DNA of 64,000 bases from Siderastrea radians (lineage: Eukaryota > Cnidaria > Anthozoa > Scleractinia > Rhizangiidae), in contig OZ024897.1 in NCBI GenBank assembly GCA_964017195.1, forward strand, positions 8,073,951 through 8,137,950. The letters run 5' to 3'. Positions 1 to 12,159 of this stretch are shown here, piece by piece (within the stretch, counting starts at the first letter, position 1; each line of letters opens with the position of its first letter). The notes beneath the pieces were generated by a model. That model was not told where the DNA came from. It made no database searches and saw only the letters and a program-made list of their open reading frames with translations. The position numbers were made by a program, and so were the translations under genes.

Positions 1-1729
1 TTTGAGAAAATTCCAAGACTAAAACAGCGCGTTTCGACGCCCTCGCCTACACGAAAAGAAGTGAACACTGAAATGTTTCCAAAAATATATATCATGTATA
101 TGGTGAGGTTTTTCATTCAGTAGATTTTCATTCCAAAAGACCAAATCATTTGTTTCATTTTTAGCTGAAAATTAAAGTTTTTTTATTCGTGTAAGAATTG
201 TACACCAGGCAATCCTGCCCTTTCACTTGACAATTGTACCTTGAAATCAGCTGCTCCTAACATGGAGGAAAAACACTCAGTTAGTTTACCTTTGTGGTGG
301 GAGAGGAACTTGGAAGTTTCGATGTCGGAGCAGGAATCGACATTTTAGTTGCTGGTTTCTCGAGCTGCACTAAAACGGGTAAAATGTTTCTTGTCTGCTA
401 CGTAGACGGCTGGGCGTTTCACGACTAACCTCATTCGAATTTCTTTCCTGCATTTATAGCTCTTTTCCACTAACAAACGTGCAGACAAGCACACGAAGAA
501 ACTCTTTTGCATATCTACACGCGACTTCACGCGGTTGTCCGTAACTTATTCCTATATTTCCTTTTCCATTTGCGTCGATCAATGAATTACTCCCGAACGA
601 AAGATATCGGCGTCTTTGGCATAAATGTAAACAATCCCATTGTTTGTTCCCATGTCAGTAATCTTCAGAGCTTTATGCCTGTTTACGAAATTTTTAAAGA
701 AGTTATTGATACTTCACGCTTTACTAACGCACTTTCGTCGTGTGGAACACAAATTTTCTTAAAGAGGTTATTGACCCCCACACTTTACTAAATCGCGTCG
801 TTTATATATCCGTAGCCCCAACTATTCATATGGGGTATACTTGCACTAAATCACCTTGTTCGAGTTATAAAACAATGTCAAGGTTTTTCAGGGGAAGACA
901 ACAATATAAATCTAGCGTCAAGTGCGTCAACTTCGCTCATAGTTGATATTTTTAATGCCATCTTTGTTTTAAAATCACGCGTGCGCTTCTGATATCAGTG
1001 CAACCCGCAAATTAGTGAGTTGTAACGTCAGTGATTACGTACTTAATTTTTTTTTTTATTTCTTCGTCACAATTTGTTAAGATCCTTATAGCGTAATATT
1101 TAGGTTTTTGCATTTCTTGACAAACAATACTTTCACACCGGGAGTTTTCAAGAACGCATTTATACACAACTATAGTTATGTTTTGTTTTTGTCACTGTAG
1201 CTATTCAGTAACATTTTCTCTCTTTGAACGAAATTAGCATCACTCGGGACATCTTTTTAAATCATGACCTTGTCATGAAAATTGTTCCACAGAGTTCCTG
1301 AAATGACCGTCTAATTTGACATTTTACAAAATGGAAATGTAATCGTTTTTTTTTAGATTGAGTAGTCCAAAAAGTGATTGTTGGATTAAACTGAGTTAAG
1401 TATAACACGTCTGAGAAAACTTCTCTAATGAGTTAGAGTACCTATTTCATTTGTTCTTCGCTTGACTAGGTATACACGTAAATCATGATTTTTCGCGAAA
1501 GTTGTACTAACCAAAACTCCATTAATTTTTTCTACGATTACGTCGACGCTCTCAGAAGGTATTGTTTTAACGCCCCTTGTTACATTTTGCACGAAATTTT
1601 TCTGAAACTATCTGGTCCACGTTTAAGGTTGGCACCGGATCATGTCTAGCTTTGCCAATTTTTTGGAAATTGGTTTGCGCATTTTTTCTCCCTGTGATGG
1701 CTGTTTTTTTTTTTAACATTTTACAATTG
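1..1729. other. No gene recognised
   Basis: AT-rich sequence with only short chance frames (up to 94 codons), none with splice context or recognisable protein similarity. Confidence 0.5.
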
Positions 1730-2515
1730 TTGGCTTCACACTAGAAGCTAAGTTTGTTTCAAGTAAGCACTTGACTCAAGTGCACTTGAAAATTTCAAGT
1801 TGCACTTTACAAAACTTGGCTTCACACTTGATGACAAAGTATGTTACTTGAGGTACAAGCTGTCAATCATCTTTCGCGGTAAAATCAGTCACGTATATCA
1901 CAAATTGCTCGCTTGTGAAATCATGAGGCCTTTACAACAGAGGATAGTTTTTTGTAATTTCCTATTTATTTTGTCGTTACTTTTAACCCAAAGGGTTTCA
2001 ACATTACAAGAAATGCGCAGGTACTTCGTTCTTAACGAGTACGTGTCAGCAACGCGAAGGAACAAGCGACATCTTCTTCTGCTTTTCTCAAGAATGGTAC
2101 AACAACGTGGTTTTCGGCAAAGAAACGGCCGCAGGGCTTGGGCTTGGCCTCGTCCACAAAATTGGTTTAAAGTGGTTTAGCAAACCGAGACATGGATCCA
2201 CTATGGAAAATGCCAGGAGTCCATTCTGAGTTTTTTTAATCTCAGCTGGCAAGTTCAGTGTTTTGTCCTTTCATTAGAATCGTGACGACGCTGTACGCCG
2301 CTTTCGTTTGGCTTCCATTTCCTAGATTTCCTATTGGTCAAGTGCGTTCTCAAGTGTGGTGTAGAGCATACCTGGCGGCGTACTTCGGCTTCTTTGAACT
2401 GGCAAAGTTTCCATGGTCACTAAGTTAAGTTCAAGTAAGTACGTTTTACCCCTTCACACTCAAAGTAGTTCCAAGTGCACTTAGATTGTACCTACAAGCT
2501 CTAGTGTGAAGCCAA
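1730..2515 (+). mobile_element. PIF/Harbinger-like element relic
   Basis: Ends share the inverted repeat TTGGCTTCACACTAGA, with a further inward copy of GGCTTCACACT at both sides. A frame on plus from about 1930 to 2180 reads RRAWAWPRPQNWFKVV near its end, followed out of frame by DPLWKMPGVHSEFF. This resembles the N-terminal segment of HARBI1/Harbinger nucleases. The frame is broken by a stop at about 2178 and the catalytic part is absent, so it is a dead remnant. No target duplication was found. Confidence 0.5.
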
Positions 2516-3464
2516 GTAATATAATAGTTCGGATAGTGGAAAATTGTGATAAAGATGTGAGTACGTCGGAACTGAATCTTAGCTTTTCGCGAAATTGTTA
2601 TTTCATTGTAACATGTAAACAATATGGTTTTTTTGTTTATTTGTTTGCTTTCGTTTATATGAGCAAACTGACTCTCTATGTTTTGAATCAATTAGAGCGT
2701 ACTTTGTAAGGGATAATTCACTCCACTTAGTACTGCCTCGCATCCAGCGTTACATTTTACATTCAAGTTGTCCACATATGCTGAAATTAGTCCAGAACAC
2801 TCTTTATAGAGCTAAGAAGAAAAATTAGACGCTGTCTACATTCTCTGTTGGCTAATTTTCAGTTCCAGTTGTTGCAGTGTTGATTCTTATCACAGTCAAT
2901 TTTAACACGAACATCTTGAAATCAAGAAGTAATTGACACCAAGGTTAAAACAATTTTCGTGTAATGTTCATCCCTTATATATCAATCTCGCTCGTTGAAC
3001 GTTTCATCAGGGTTTTTTGCATATTTTAACAGTTTTTTCAATGCCGTGCTTGAAATCATGGTTTTCCGCTTTGAAAACAGTTCAGACGTGATCTATACGA
3101 AAGGATACAATAAACAAACACATGAACAATATGTTATTGCTGACTCACTACATTTACATGATAAGAAATTCTCAAGTGTCATTTGACATCACTGATTATT
3201 TGCCTGGTGCGTCCCACTTTATAATTTTATCTTGAAGTTGTCGATTTACACTAAAAACCAGTCTAAGAAACCGTTTTTGGAGCTTTAGAAAAAAAACACA
3301 GGTTTGTCTGCATTCTCTGATAGCTGTGTTTCATTTCAAGTTGTTTCAGAGTTGAAAGGCGAAATCAAGAAGTATTTGACTAACAAATTGATAGGTTGAC
3401 AAATTTATAGTTTATTACAGGAAAAGAATTACCGTAACTGGCTCTTTACATTTGAATCAAATAA
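2516..3464. other. No gene; diverged internal repeats
   Basis: Segments at about 2800-2950 and 3250-3400 share blocks such as TCTGYATTCTCTG and GAAATCAAGAAGTA in the same order, suggesting an old local duplication. No coding signal seen. Confidence 0.35.
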
Positions 3465-3670
3465 TTCTTTAAGCCCCAAGAATGACAAGCATCTAATTTC
3501 TCCTTACAATATCACTACTTGATCAAACCTACCATTCACGAGAATAAAGGAAATGATGACCGCAGTTGATGTGCCTTGATGTTTATTCAAATTCTCACAA
3601 GTAGTATAACAAAAGAAATATATGGAAAACAGTAGGGAGAACATGCATATTGATATTGGGCCTTAAAGGG
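3465..3670 (+). mobile_element. TTAA-flanked MITE, family A copy 1
   Basis: Ends TTTAAGCCCCAAG and GGGCCTTAAAGGG are inverted repeats, followed by TTAA at 3671. The internal block GACAAGCATCTAATTTCTYC recurs in the copies at 6728-6914 and 55316-55479. The TTAA target and CCCTTT termini suggest a piggyBac-type origin. Confidence 0.6.
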
Positions 3671-4004
3671 TTAAGGTAAAGGTGATGTTCATTCCTATGT
3701 GACGTGATACGAAAGGATCATGAGCAAACACAAACAATAAAGTATTATTTTTCTTTTTGTTTTCGGTTTTGTTCTCGTTTGAGCAGCTGAATCAGTGCAT
3801 TACATGGATCACGAAATTCTTTAAGAGGTAATTGTTAGCACTCGTTACTGCCTTGAGTTCCATGTTACATTTCCATATACGACAATGAAACCATTGAGTA
3901 GTACACCATTTTAACTTTACAAAGGTCTTGAAAGTCGAAGTGTGTTACACATCACGTTTGAATTATTGTGATCAGTTGCCACCGGTTCTATCGGGATAGG
4001 TGCA

Positions 4005-4198
4005 TTTTACAGGTTACATTCCACAGGTCGCAAGGACAGGTCAATGTGTTGCCGACATATAAACACATTGGACAGTGTCACCTGGTATACTAGGTGATGT
4101 TTTAGACTGATTTAGGGCTGAGGGACACTGTTTGGATTGTTTATTTATCAGTAACACAGTGACCTGTACGGGTGACCTGAGGAATGTGACCTGTAAAA
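4005..4198 (+). mobile_element. Short palindromic MITE
   Basis: About 35-40 bp imperfect inverted repeats: TTTTACAGGTYACATTCC at the left and its reverse complement at the right, each followed by a second CAGGTCA-type block. Interior only about 110 bp. No target duplication recognised. Confidence 0.55.
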
Positions 4199-4866
4199 GA
4201 AACCTGCCGGTTTTATTCCCCCCCCCTCCCCCCCTGCCCCGGGTCTTAAAGTGATATCACGTACAAGAGTAAATTGACCAGTCAACTTCAATAGTCAATT
4301 GCGATCTCGGCCACTTTTTAACTCGTCTTGATCCTTACCGACCCTTACCAGCTAGTCATTTAGCTAATCCTTCAGGCTACTATTTCCATTAATTTGTCGT
4401 AGTTTTCCTTCCTGACCGTTTCATCCCCTATTTGTCTTGAAAATATGTTTCTGTCTCAATAACTGGCGTCACAAAAGTTGCCTGAAATATGGTTAAAAAA
4501 AAAATAAGAATATCCTGTACTATTAGCATAGATCTTGACCACGTTACTTTGAAACAGAGTACAGTTCAGCCTTGATCGTTTCGGTCTGAATAAGATTTAG
4601 GGTCATTTTGATTAGCTGTAGGGTATAGATTTCAACAATTTGGAACATTTGGGTCGGAAACAATGTGTAGGTTTTCAAAAGCCACAGATGAACCGTCAAG
4701 AAAAACGGTTATCATGATAAATATAATTCGCACCATTATCCTGTAGTACGTATCACGTTTGAACTGTTCTGAAAGTGGAAAAACGTGCCTTTTAAAGCGC
4801 GCTAGTTTTGTTATAAAATTTAACTTTTAGATTAAAAGGGGTTTACCGATAAGATTGACTAGAGTT

Positions 4867-5018
4867 GGAAGGATCGAAATTGTCTCAATTAACCATGATT
4901 TGAGTTTATTTCTTATTTCAGTTCAAAATGGCAACGCGAGTGGGAAGGATCGAAATTGTCTCGATTAACCATGATTTGAGTTTATTTCTTATTTCAGTTC
5001 AAAATGGCAACGCACGTC
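4867..5018 (+). repeat. 76-bp direct tandem duplication
   Basis: The block from GGAAGGATCGAAATTGTCTC to the CAACGC sequence occurs twice back to back with one or two differences, so it is recent. Not coding as far as can be seen. Confidence 0.8.
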
Positions 5019-6727
5019 CCAATATAGGGTACCACCCATTCTCTCCCCTGAAATGGCATACGAACGCAGTCACGCACGGACTATCAACAAACTTAACACT
5101 TTTCAATGAAACATTTCTTGACTGACTAAAACATGCTCTTTCTAATAGTATTCAGTAACTTTCCGTTTTAACCTATTTGAATTTTTAGACACTGTTTCGG
5201 AGAAGATTCTGTTGGGTATTTACTTGTGATTCCAAATGGTTCATGAATTTTATTTCTGAGTATTGGCCCTGAGCACGACCTCTCTCTCATCAGTGTCACG
5301 TTCGTAACTTAACTGTATCATTAAACTGCCGTCGCAAAAATATTGGCATTGCCAGGCTTTAATTATGCTGTAACAATTCCATGTGGTTCTAACTTTGGAA
5401 TCTCTGCACGAAATCTTGTACTGTGACTGTTGAAATGAAAACTATTGAGTGGTGCTTTTTTTTTCTTTAATTTGATGCTTTTCATTATGCAATATAAAAG
5501 TGATTTTTAAAATCTTTTCGGCCAGTGGATGAAATCCTAAAATGTGATCGTTCTAATGAAAGCTACTGAGCAGTATATTCCCGGTTGCTGTTTATTATTC
5601 ATTATTTTATTAAGTCAACTCGGACACTAACAATGGTAACAATTTATAAACACTCCATATCGCCTACTGACGACCTGTAACCATCTGAAGAATCATGCAG
5701 ATTCATTAAGGGGTAACTGTTATACTTAATACTGACAAACTTTGTTTATTCTTCTTCAGAACTTTGCCAAATAGGAAGAAAAAACCTGATTCAAACAGGA
5801 CTAAAAGGGCGTGAATCATTTCCTATTTGACTGAATTAATTCTTATTAAATTATCTTATATTTACAAAATACTAGCTGATACGTACCCGTGAACAATTCA
5901 CCACTCAACAACAAGACTGACTTTCCCAAATCCTGCAATTTTTTTTTCAGGATAGTAGGCCTTTCGCTACCTCATGGAAGCTCGCTTTGCTCGCTTTACT
6001 TGCAAAACACAGGGCAACTTAATATGAATCGAAGAGGTGGACCTGGAGCAAGTCTACAACACGATGTTTGAAAGCCGACACCAGTTGAAATTAGGCACAC
6101 AACATGGCGCGGCGTTCGCTTAGTGAGAGAAACGTGCGACTTTTCCTGCAAATTCTCCGAAGTGGATCTTTTCGATTTAAAACCAAATTGCCCACATCCT
6201 TGCCAGGAAAGTACAGAAATGGTGTGGTTGTGGCTTTTTGTAACTTTGCCGTTTTGCCGTGATGAGTGGAGAACAGTTAATCCGCTTCACGTATATAAGA
6301 TATTTCGCTTTGTCACCGGATCCTCCTCACGATCGCGCTTCGCGCTCGAACTCCCCTTCTCCCTTCCCCTTCGAACGCCGGCCGCGCAGGCTATCGTCAC
6401 CCCTAAGTTTGATTTTCTTAGCGACACTAATGTTATTCATGAAGCATAACACACAAAATTGATAACCTTAACACTCGCGCGCGTGTTAAGCACATCTCCA
6501 CACGTGGAGCAGCCCTGGATGATTCTGCCACCCACATTGCTCTGTTGGTAAATGGGCAAACACTCGCGCAAGGTGTCCACTGCTTCGAATAGCAAATGCT
6601 AATTCGAGTTTGATAAGCCAAACAGAACGGGAGCACAAAAAAAAAAAAACAAAAAAAAAACCGGCGGTCGTGCGATAGATACTAAGCGCTGTTATGTTTG
6701 CACCTGTGCTTGTGTGGCTAGTAATAG
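5019..6727. other. No gene recognised
   Basis: Contains a 108-codon frame at 6123-6449 with no recognisable domain and an overlapping GC-rich patch, plus long A-runs near 6638-6660. I could not assign a host gene or a TE. Confidence 0.4.
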
Positions 6728-6914
6728 TGACAAGCATCTAATTTCTTCTTACAGTATTACTACTTGTTCAAACATAGAGGTCATGAGAATAAAGAAAAAT
6801 GATCACCAATGATCCTATGTGTTGATTTTTCATCAAATTCTCCCAACTAGTAACATAAGAAATATAAGGAGAATAGTGCGGAGAATCTGCCTGTTAATAT
6901 TGGGCCTTAAAGGG
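6728..6914 (+). mobile_element. TTAA-flanked MITE, family A copy 2 (left end lost)
   Basis: Matches 3480-3670 from GACAAGCATCTAATTTCT to GGGCCTTAAAGGG, followed by TTAA at 6915. The left terminal repeat is missing. Confidence 0.55.
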
Positions 6915-7152
6915 TTAAAACGACCATTTTTATGCGAAAGCTATTAAAATAGTTTTTGTGGATGGGCTATAGTTTGACAATTACCTTGAGAAGCAGGTTT
7001 TCTCAGTGTTGTACGCGTTTAGGTTGAACAACAACATCAACGCAAGCTTAGGAAGCCAGTGATTTTTATTAAATATTTACAATATTAAATTATCTTATAT
7101 TTACAAAATATAAATTAATACATTCATGCGGGACATAATATTCTTGCAAAAA

Positions 7153-7158
7153 TTTATT
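7153..7158 (-). terminator. Candidate polyadenylation signal of DAO1
   Basis: AATAAA on the minus strand, about 180 bp beyond the DAO1 stop. It is the first canonical hexamer I noticed downstream. Cleavage site not verifiable. Confidence 0.35.
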
Positions 7159-7334
7159 CTTTAATAAACTATTCTTCAGGTTCGGTATAACGAACATGTG
7201 CGATCAAACGGAGTTCCTTGATACAGAACGCTTACTCTTTTCTTACACAACGACTGGAATTTCACAGAAAATCCTAATAAATTTGCAACAGCACAAAAAG
7301 TCTCAAGAGGTCAGTAGAAGAAACTTAAAAATGT

Positions 7335-10300
7335 TCAGAGTTTTGAAAGATAAATTTGCGGTCTTTTAAGAACGCGATCCACCATTGCACTGGCTTCAAT
7401 AGCACAGCCCCAAGAGAAAGTCACGCCTGACCCCCCGTGTCCATAGTTGTGCAGAATAGATGGACACACAGGATCCCAATCCAGACGAACGTTGCCTTTA
7501 CGAGCGGGCCGCAGTCCCACCAACACCTCTTCCACGTCTTTGTCTCCATAGGTACGGAGGGGAGGGTAGAACTCTTTGACTTTCTCAAACATCCTTCTGA
7601 TTGGTGGATAATCCAGCGTGAGATTTCTGTCCCACTGATAGGGTTGTACCATGCCACCCAGCCATAGTTTGTCTTCACCTCTCGGTAGGATGAACACAAA
7701 GCTTTGTCCTTCTTTTTTAGACTCGTCAATGTCCTCGATAAGAGAGATGCACATTGAATGGTTGAGCTTGGGCATCAGGCTACCGTCGTTCTTCACTTTA
7801 AGAATTACACCTGAAAGAACGATAAGAAAACTATGGTCAGACTACAGTTACAATCCAAACACGTTCTCCAAAGATGACCTGCCTTAAAGGAACACACTTG
7901 ATGAAGCTGCAAATCATAAATGGGGACGGACAAGTTTGTTACCTCTCAAAGGGTAGACATCTTCATCTCCTGCCAGTTCTTTAGCGTTAAGTCCAGAGCA
8001 GTTGAAGATCAGCTGAGCTTTGTATTTCCTCTTCAATTCTTCAGCCTGGTCTCTCAACAATCCTTTAATTTCATCGTGTACAAAGCGACAGCCCTTACTT
8101 TTACACTGTTTGTAAAGCCACTGCATGTACATGACTGTATCAACCATGGGAGCCATGTGTTGGTATGCGTCGACTACACCCGTGTCTGTGTTCACAGCTG
8201 AAAGAAAGAAAATAAAAATGTTCTTTAAACATTTTGTTCTGATCACAACAATTCACATATCACACAATTAGAGGCAAATCCTTGGGCAGTCAGTTGGATT
8301 TTTTGTCGATAAAGTGTAAAATCCTCACAGTGGCAAGCAATGTAACACTACATAAAAATATATGAGCAGTAAGATTTCTCGAAAAGGGTGCAAATTGGGT
8401 CGGTAAAGAACAGAAATTAAAGTCCAACTATGGAATTCAGGCAAGACGAAAGAGGGCAAACGTTCAGACGGTCTTACAGAGCAAACTTTGTAAAACGTAC
8501 CAGTTTCTTCAATGAGTTTGGCGTCATGACGAAATCCTGGCAAATGGCAGAGTTCGTTCATCTTTTCCAACTGTGATGGCAGATCTTCAACCTTGGGGAA
8601 AAAACAGTGCAGTTAATATCACTAGGTTGTAAGATCATCACTACAAAATCAGCCTATCGTGAAAATAAAACTATACCAGTACCATATTTGCAACCTTATA
8701 CGTGAAAGCTGAACTCTCAAAGACGGATTTTAAAAATTAACATTTACCTTTTCCTTGAAGTAGAACACAGATTGTCTCAGGTAGGCTCCAGTTTCTTTTG
8801 GCTTCATGGCCAACTCCATGAATTTGGCATAGCTGTCCAAACACCACACCTTGGACCTTTCCAGTGACTTTTCATCTGTGTGTCTTCCGCATACCGCTGG
8901 AGGCCATTCCCACAAAGCGCCGGCGATCTCGGAGGTGATGCATTTACCAGAGGCGACTGGGGAGGCGAACTCTTTTGCTAATACTGTGACTTTGTACCTA
9001 TGAAAAGGAATTGTTAAAAAGAATAAATCCCTCGGTAATCACACATTGACGGAATTTTTCAGTGATTTAGGTTTTTCCGAGAATGGTTATGGAACGCCAA
9101 ACGTGACACGTCATTGGCAGCTAAGGGAGAGGCAAAAATTAAAGCATAAGAGGAAAACACAAAGGTCGCGCGAACGGAAATGCATCCTCGCAAAATACTT
9201 GTTAGGCAGTTACGTGTCATGCAGGCTAATCAAAAGTGATTTTATCTAGAGCTATTCTGGTTTCAATTTTACTGCGACTTAAACGCTGTAGAAGCTGTAC
9301 GTGTTAAAGAAAGGCTTCTATTACGAGTCTATTACTGATCAGGAAGTCTTCTATTATAAGTTCCTGTTTTGCTTAAACCTATATGACGGAATATTTACGT
9401 AACCATCACTTTGACGACAGGAGTTCATTATAAAACCGCTGTGTAATGTTGATATTAATTCTTGAACCGTTCCGCGTAAAATTCACCCAAACCGGAAAAT
9501 GCTGGTTCCAAATTTGACAAGTTTAATTTGAAACATCAGCAAGATTAGTGTTTTATAACGAGAGAAAAAGCGATTTTACTCTGTAATCTTTTGAAAAATA
9601 AGAATAACAAAGAGTATCACATGAAAATATTGCTCTTAAAATTAAAAAAAAAAGTCACTTTTAAGGATTTCAGCCACAGACCCAAAAGTAGAACCAACTT
9701 GTTCACAATCATAACAGCACCTCAGGAAAGTACTGCTCTGCTCAGTAGCTTTCATCTGAATAGACACATTGGAATTTCATCCGGAGACTAAAAATTTAGA
9801 ACCACCTTGGACAGCTTAATAAACGCCGGCACAACCGGAAAGTACTGCTCAGTAGCTTTCATTTAAATGGGCACACTTTAGGATTTCATCCACAAACTCA
9901 AAAGTTTAGAACCACCTTGCTTGATCCGAAGTTTGACTTTTCATAAAGATCTTTCAATAAGTAGTGAAAATTTAGGTTTCGCTATTGAAAAGCTCACTTA
10001 CCCTTTGTTCAATAGTTGTAGAGCACTGGTCATTCCCACAACTCCGCCTCCTATTATGAGAATACGAGGTGTTTTCTGTGGGTTCTAAAAAAAGAAGAAA
10101 AAGGACAAAAGTCTTAAAACAACTTTTCTGACGACCTACAAGGCTTAAGACTTTAAAGAGGACACTGCGTTTGATGTTAGGTTATAGCGGTGATCAACGT
10201 TTAACTTCTTCTCATATTTTCTACACGTTGTCAAACGGACACAGTGGGGAGAATAATTAAGGGAAATCATTGCCTAAGAAGATGCTTTTTATGGCATACC

Positions 10301-10500
10301 AACGAATCAGTTTTAGGAGACTTGTTTCACTAAATGCACTGAAATTAAAAAGGCTTGAAAAATCTTTACTTGAGTGGAATAGTTTCAGCGGATCTGAATA
10401 AGAAAAGGCTTTTTTATCCTAAGTGTTTCTTTAGAATTTTGTGATGTCTTACCTTCAGTTTCTTTGTTTTGTCCAAGGTTCCTGTAAACTGCAAAGCCAT
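7335..10500 (-). CDS. D-amino-acid-oxidase-family FAD flavoenzyme, DAO1 (6 exons)
   Basis: Exons (minus, coding order): 10453-10500, 10002-10084, 8748-8997, 8501-8591, 7943-8197, 7335-7810; all GT-AG, 1203 nt, 400 aa. The family oxidises D-amino acids to imino acids using FAD and O2, releasing H2O2. Visible: a Rossmann FAD motif GGGVVG near residue 30, FNCSGL, GLRPARKGNVRL (the Arg aligns with the substrate-binding Arg of DAO/DDO), HNYGHGGSGVTFSWG near the C-terminus, and a final SKL, a type-1 peroxisomal signal. The start is the ATG of a 16-codon first exon, downstream of a TATA-like box. Compared with DAO2 and DAO3 it has an unrelated exon 1 and one extra intron in the KG|Y codon region. 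No frame breaks seen. Substrate (D-Asp, neutral D-amino acids or other) cannot be told from sequence. Confidence 0.88.
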
Positions 10501-10622
10501 TTTTCTATCTTTTCGATGAGTGTTCTCTTTTCCTGAAAAGGCTGAAGTTCTTCGGCTGCAATCTTTTAGTTTCTTCTCTCTCGAGCTCTCGAGCTGTTTT
10601 GCTCCGATTTTGGAAATGTGCC

Positions 10623-10631
10623 TATTTTATA
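10623..10631 (-). promoter_or_regulatory. TATA-like box of DAO1
   Basis: Reads TATAAAATA on the minus strand about 125 bp upstream of the DAO1 ATG, leaving room for a short 5' UTR. Position and match are the only evidence. Confidence 0.4.
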
Positions 10632-11804
10632 GCCACACCATTCAAACATTCCGAGAATCTCAAACAATAAGTCTCCTCATTCTGAAGTCAGTGTGACGTC
10701 AAAACGCGAAATTCCGATACACATCGAGATCCATGACTAGGCAACATGTACGCACGTTTTGTGTGTTGGCGACCACGCACGTAACACTTTTGTTTTGAAA
10801 ACCAATTTTACCTTCTTCCTATCATGACAATTTGTTTGGAGCGCGTATGTCATCAGCGTGTTAAAGTCATTTCTGCAATTCTGAAAGCCTATATAATCAT
10901 GATGCAAAAAAACCTTTGTGTATTACCTGAAAGCTAATACATCTGAGCTCACTTGTCCAATAAAAAAACTCTTGAATGAATAAACGACTTAATCCGGGAA
11001 CATTTTTTAGTAACTTTATCGCCATTTAAATACAGAGTTCACTGTTCACGAAAATCTTGGGAAATGTATTAGCCTGTTAGATTTATTTAAGTAAAATTTT
11101 CGCAAAAGAAAACGTGAGTCGAAGTCTCGCCCTACCAAGAAAAAAAAATAATAAAAGTCTTATTTTAAACTGGCACGTGCCGTAACAAAAAATATTTCCT
11201 GACAAACCAGTGTTAGCCCGTGAACAGCCGCCAGAGCGGGTTGCTGTACGCATTCTAAACCTTTCCTTTCCTTTTCCTTTCACCAGATTAAGTTTTTGCG
11301 GGTTTAATTTCACAGAACTGCAAAAATAGCATCTGTGTTATACACCATTTTGCGTAGAAAATATAGTCTTTTCTTACAGATTTTAATAATTTTTGGGTTT
11401 GGAAAAGTGATAGATTTAAGTAATTGTTTGATGTTTCATTCCTCTCTTTTTCTCCTAGTCGGACGGTACACCTGTTTTTCCGGTAACGCGTGATCTCCAG
11501 AGAGGTAGCGTGACGCAATTCTTTTTCGATGACGTAAATCCATGACAACAGATTCTCATAGAATAGACCACTCAACCGTTTCAGCCACTAATCAATATAT
11601 TTCAAATTAGCTGCATCCAGTACACTGATAGTATCATTGTATAATTTCTACAACGTTTTTCTTACACAACTGGTAATATTGAGAAAGACTCCGATTTGAC
11701 AAGATCCAGTGAAATGCTTTACTCTTCGTAAAATAAACGGAACATTCCGTCTCAGTTCAAATGTTCTACACAAGTTTGTAATTGTTTTTCTATTTCACTC
11801 ACCT
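10632..11804. other. Intergenic, no gene recognised
   Basis: Lies between DAO1 and a MITE. Short frames on minus (up to 95 codons) lack splice support or similarity. Confidence 0.4.
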
Positions 11805-12029
11805 TAAGGTTACTATTATTATCGACGACCTAATTTAGCGAATTTAGCTCTCTCTTGTGAAATCGCTAATTTATGTGCTTGCTAAATATAATATATGTTC
11901 AAAGAGTGATGAAAATTGCTCAAACATTTCAAAAAAGCGTTTAAGTCGCTGAACTAGGTAGTCGCTAAATCAGTTTTCAAGAGCAAAAATCGCTAAATTA
12001 AGTTGTCGCTGCAAATAATAGTAACCTTA
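11805..12029 (+). mobile_element. MITE with ~40-bp inverted repeats
   Basis: Ends TAAGGTTACTATTATT and its reverse complement, continuing as CGACNACYTAATTTAGCG-type inverted sequence. Interior AT-rich with TCGCTAAAT repeats. Target duplication unclear. Confidence 0.65.
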
Positions 12030-12159
12030 GGGAACATCTGTTTAAAATTCAAAACCATTCAAAATCAAAACCAAATGCAAAAAAAAGGGGGAGGTAAGGA
12101 GACTGCGTTCAGTGATGTCGAGTTGTTACGCCAAAGGAATACTTCAATTGCATTCAAGT

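Noticed and set aside
6123..6449. 108-codon frame with several cysteines
   Set aside because: No recognisable domain, no splice context, overlapping another frame in a compositionally biased patch.
6525..6600. Possible tRNA-like A and B boxes
   Set aside because: Box B lacks the GGTTCGA core and no cloverleaf could be drawn; not called as tRNA or SINE.
7421..7887. Frames of 76-102 codons overlapping the last DAO1 exon, with equivalents at DAO2 and DAO3
   Set aside because: Shadows of the real coding strand, conserved only because the exon is conserved.
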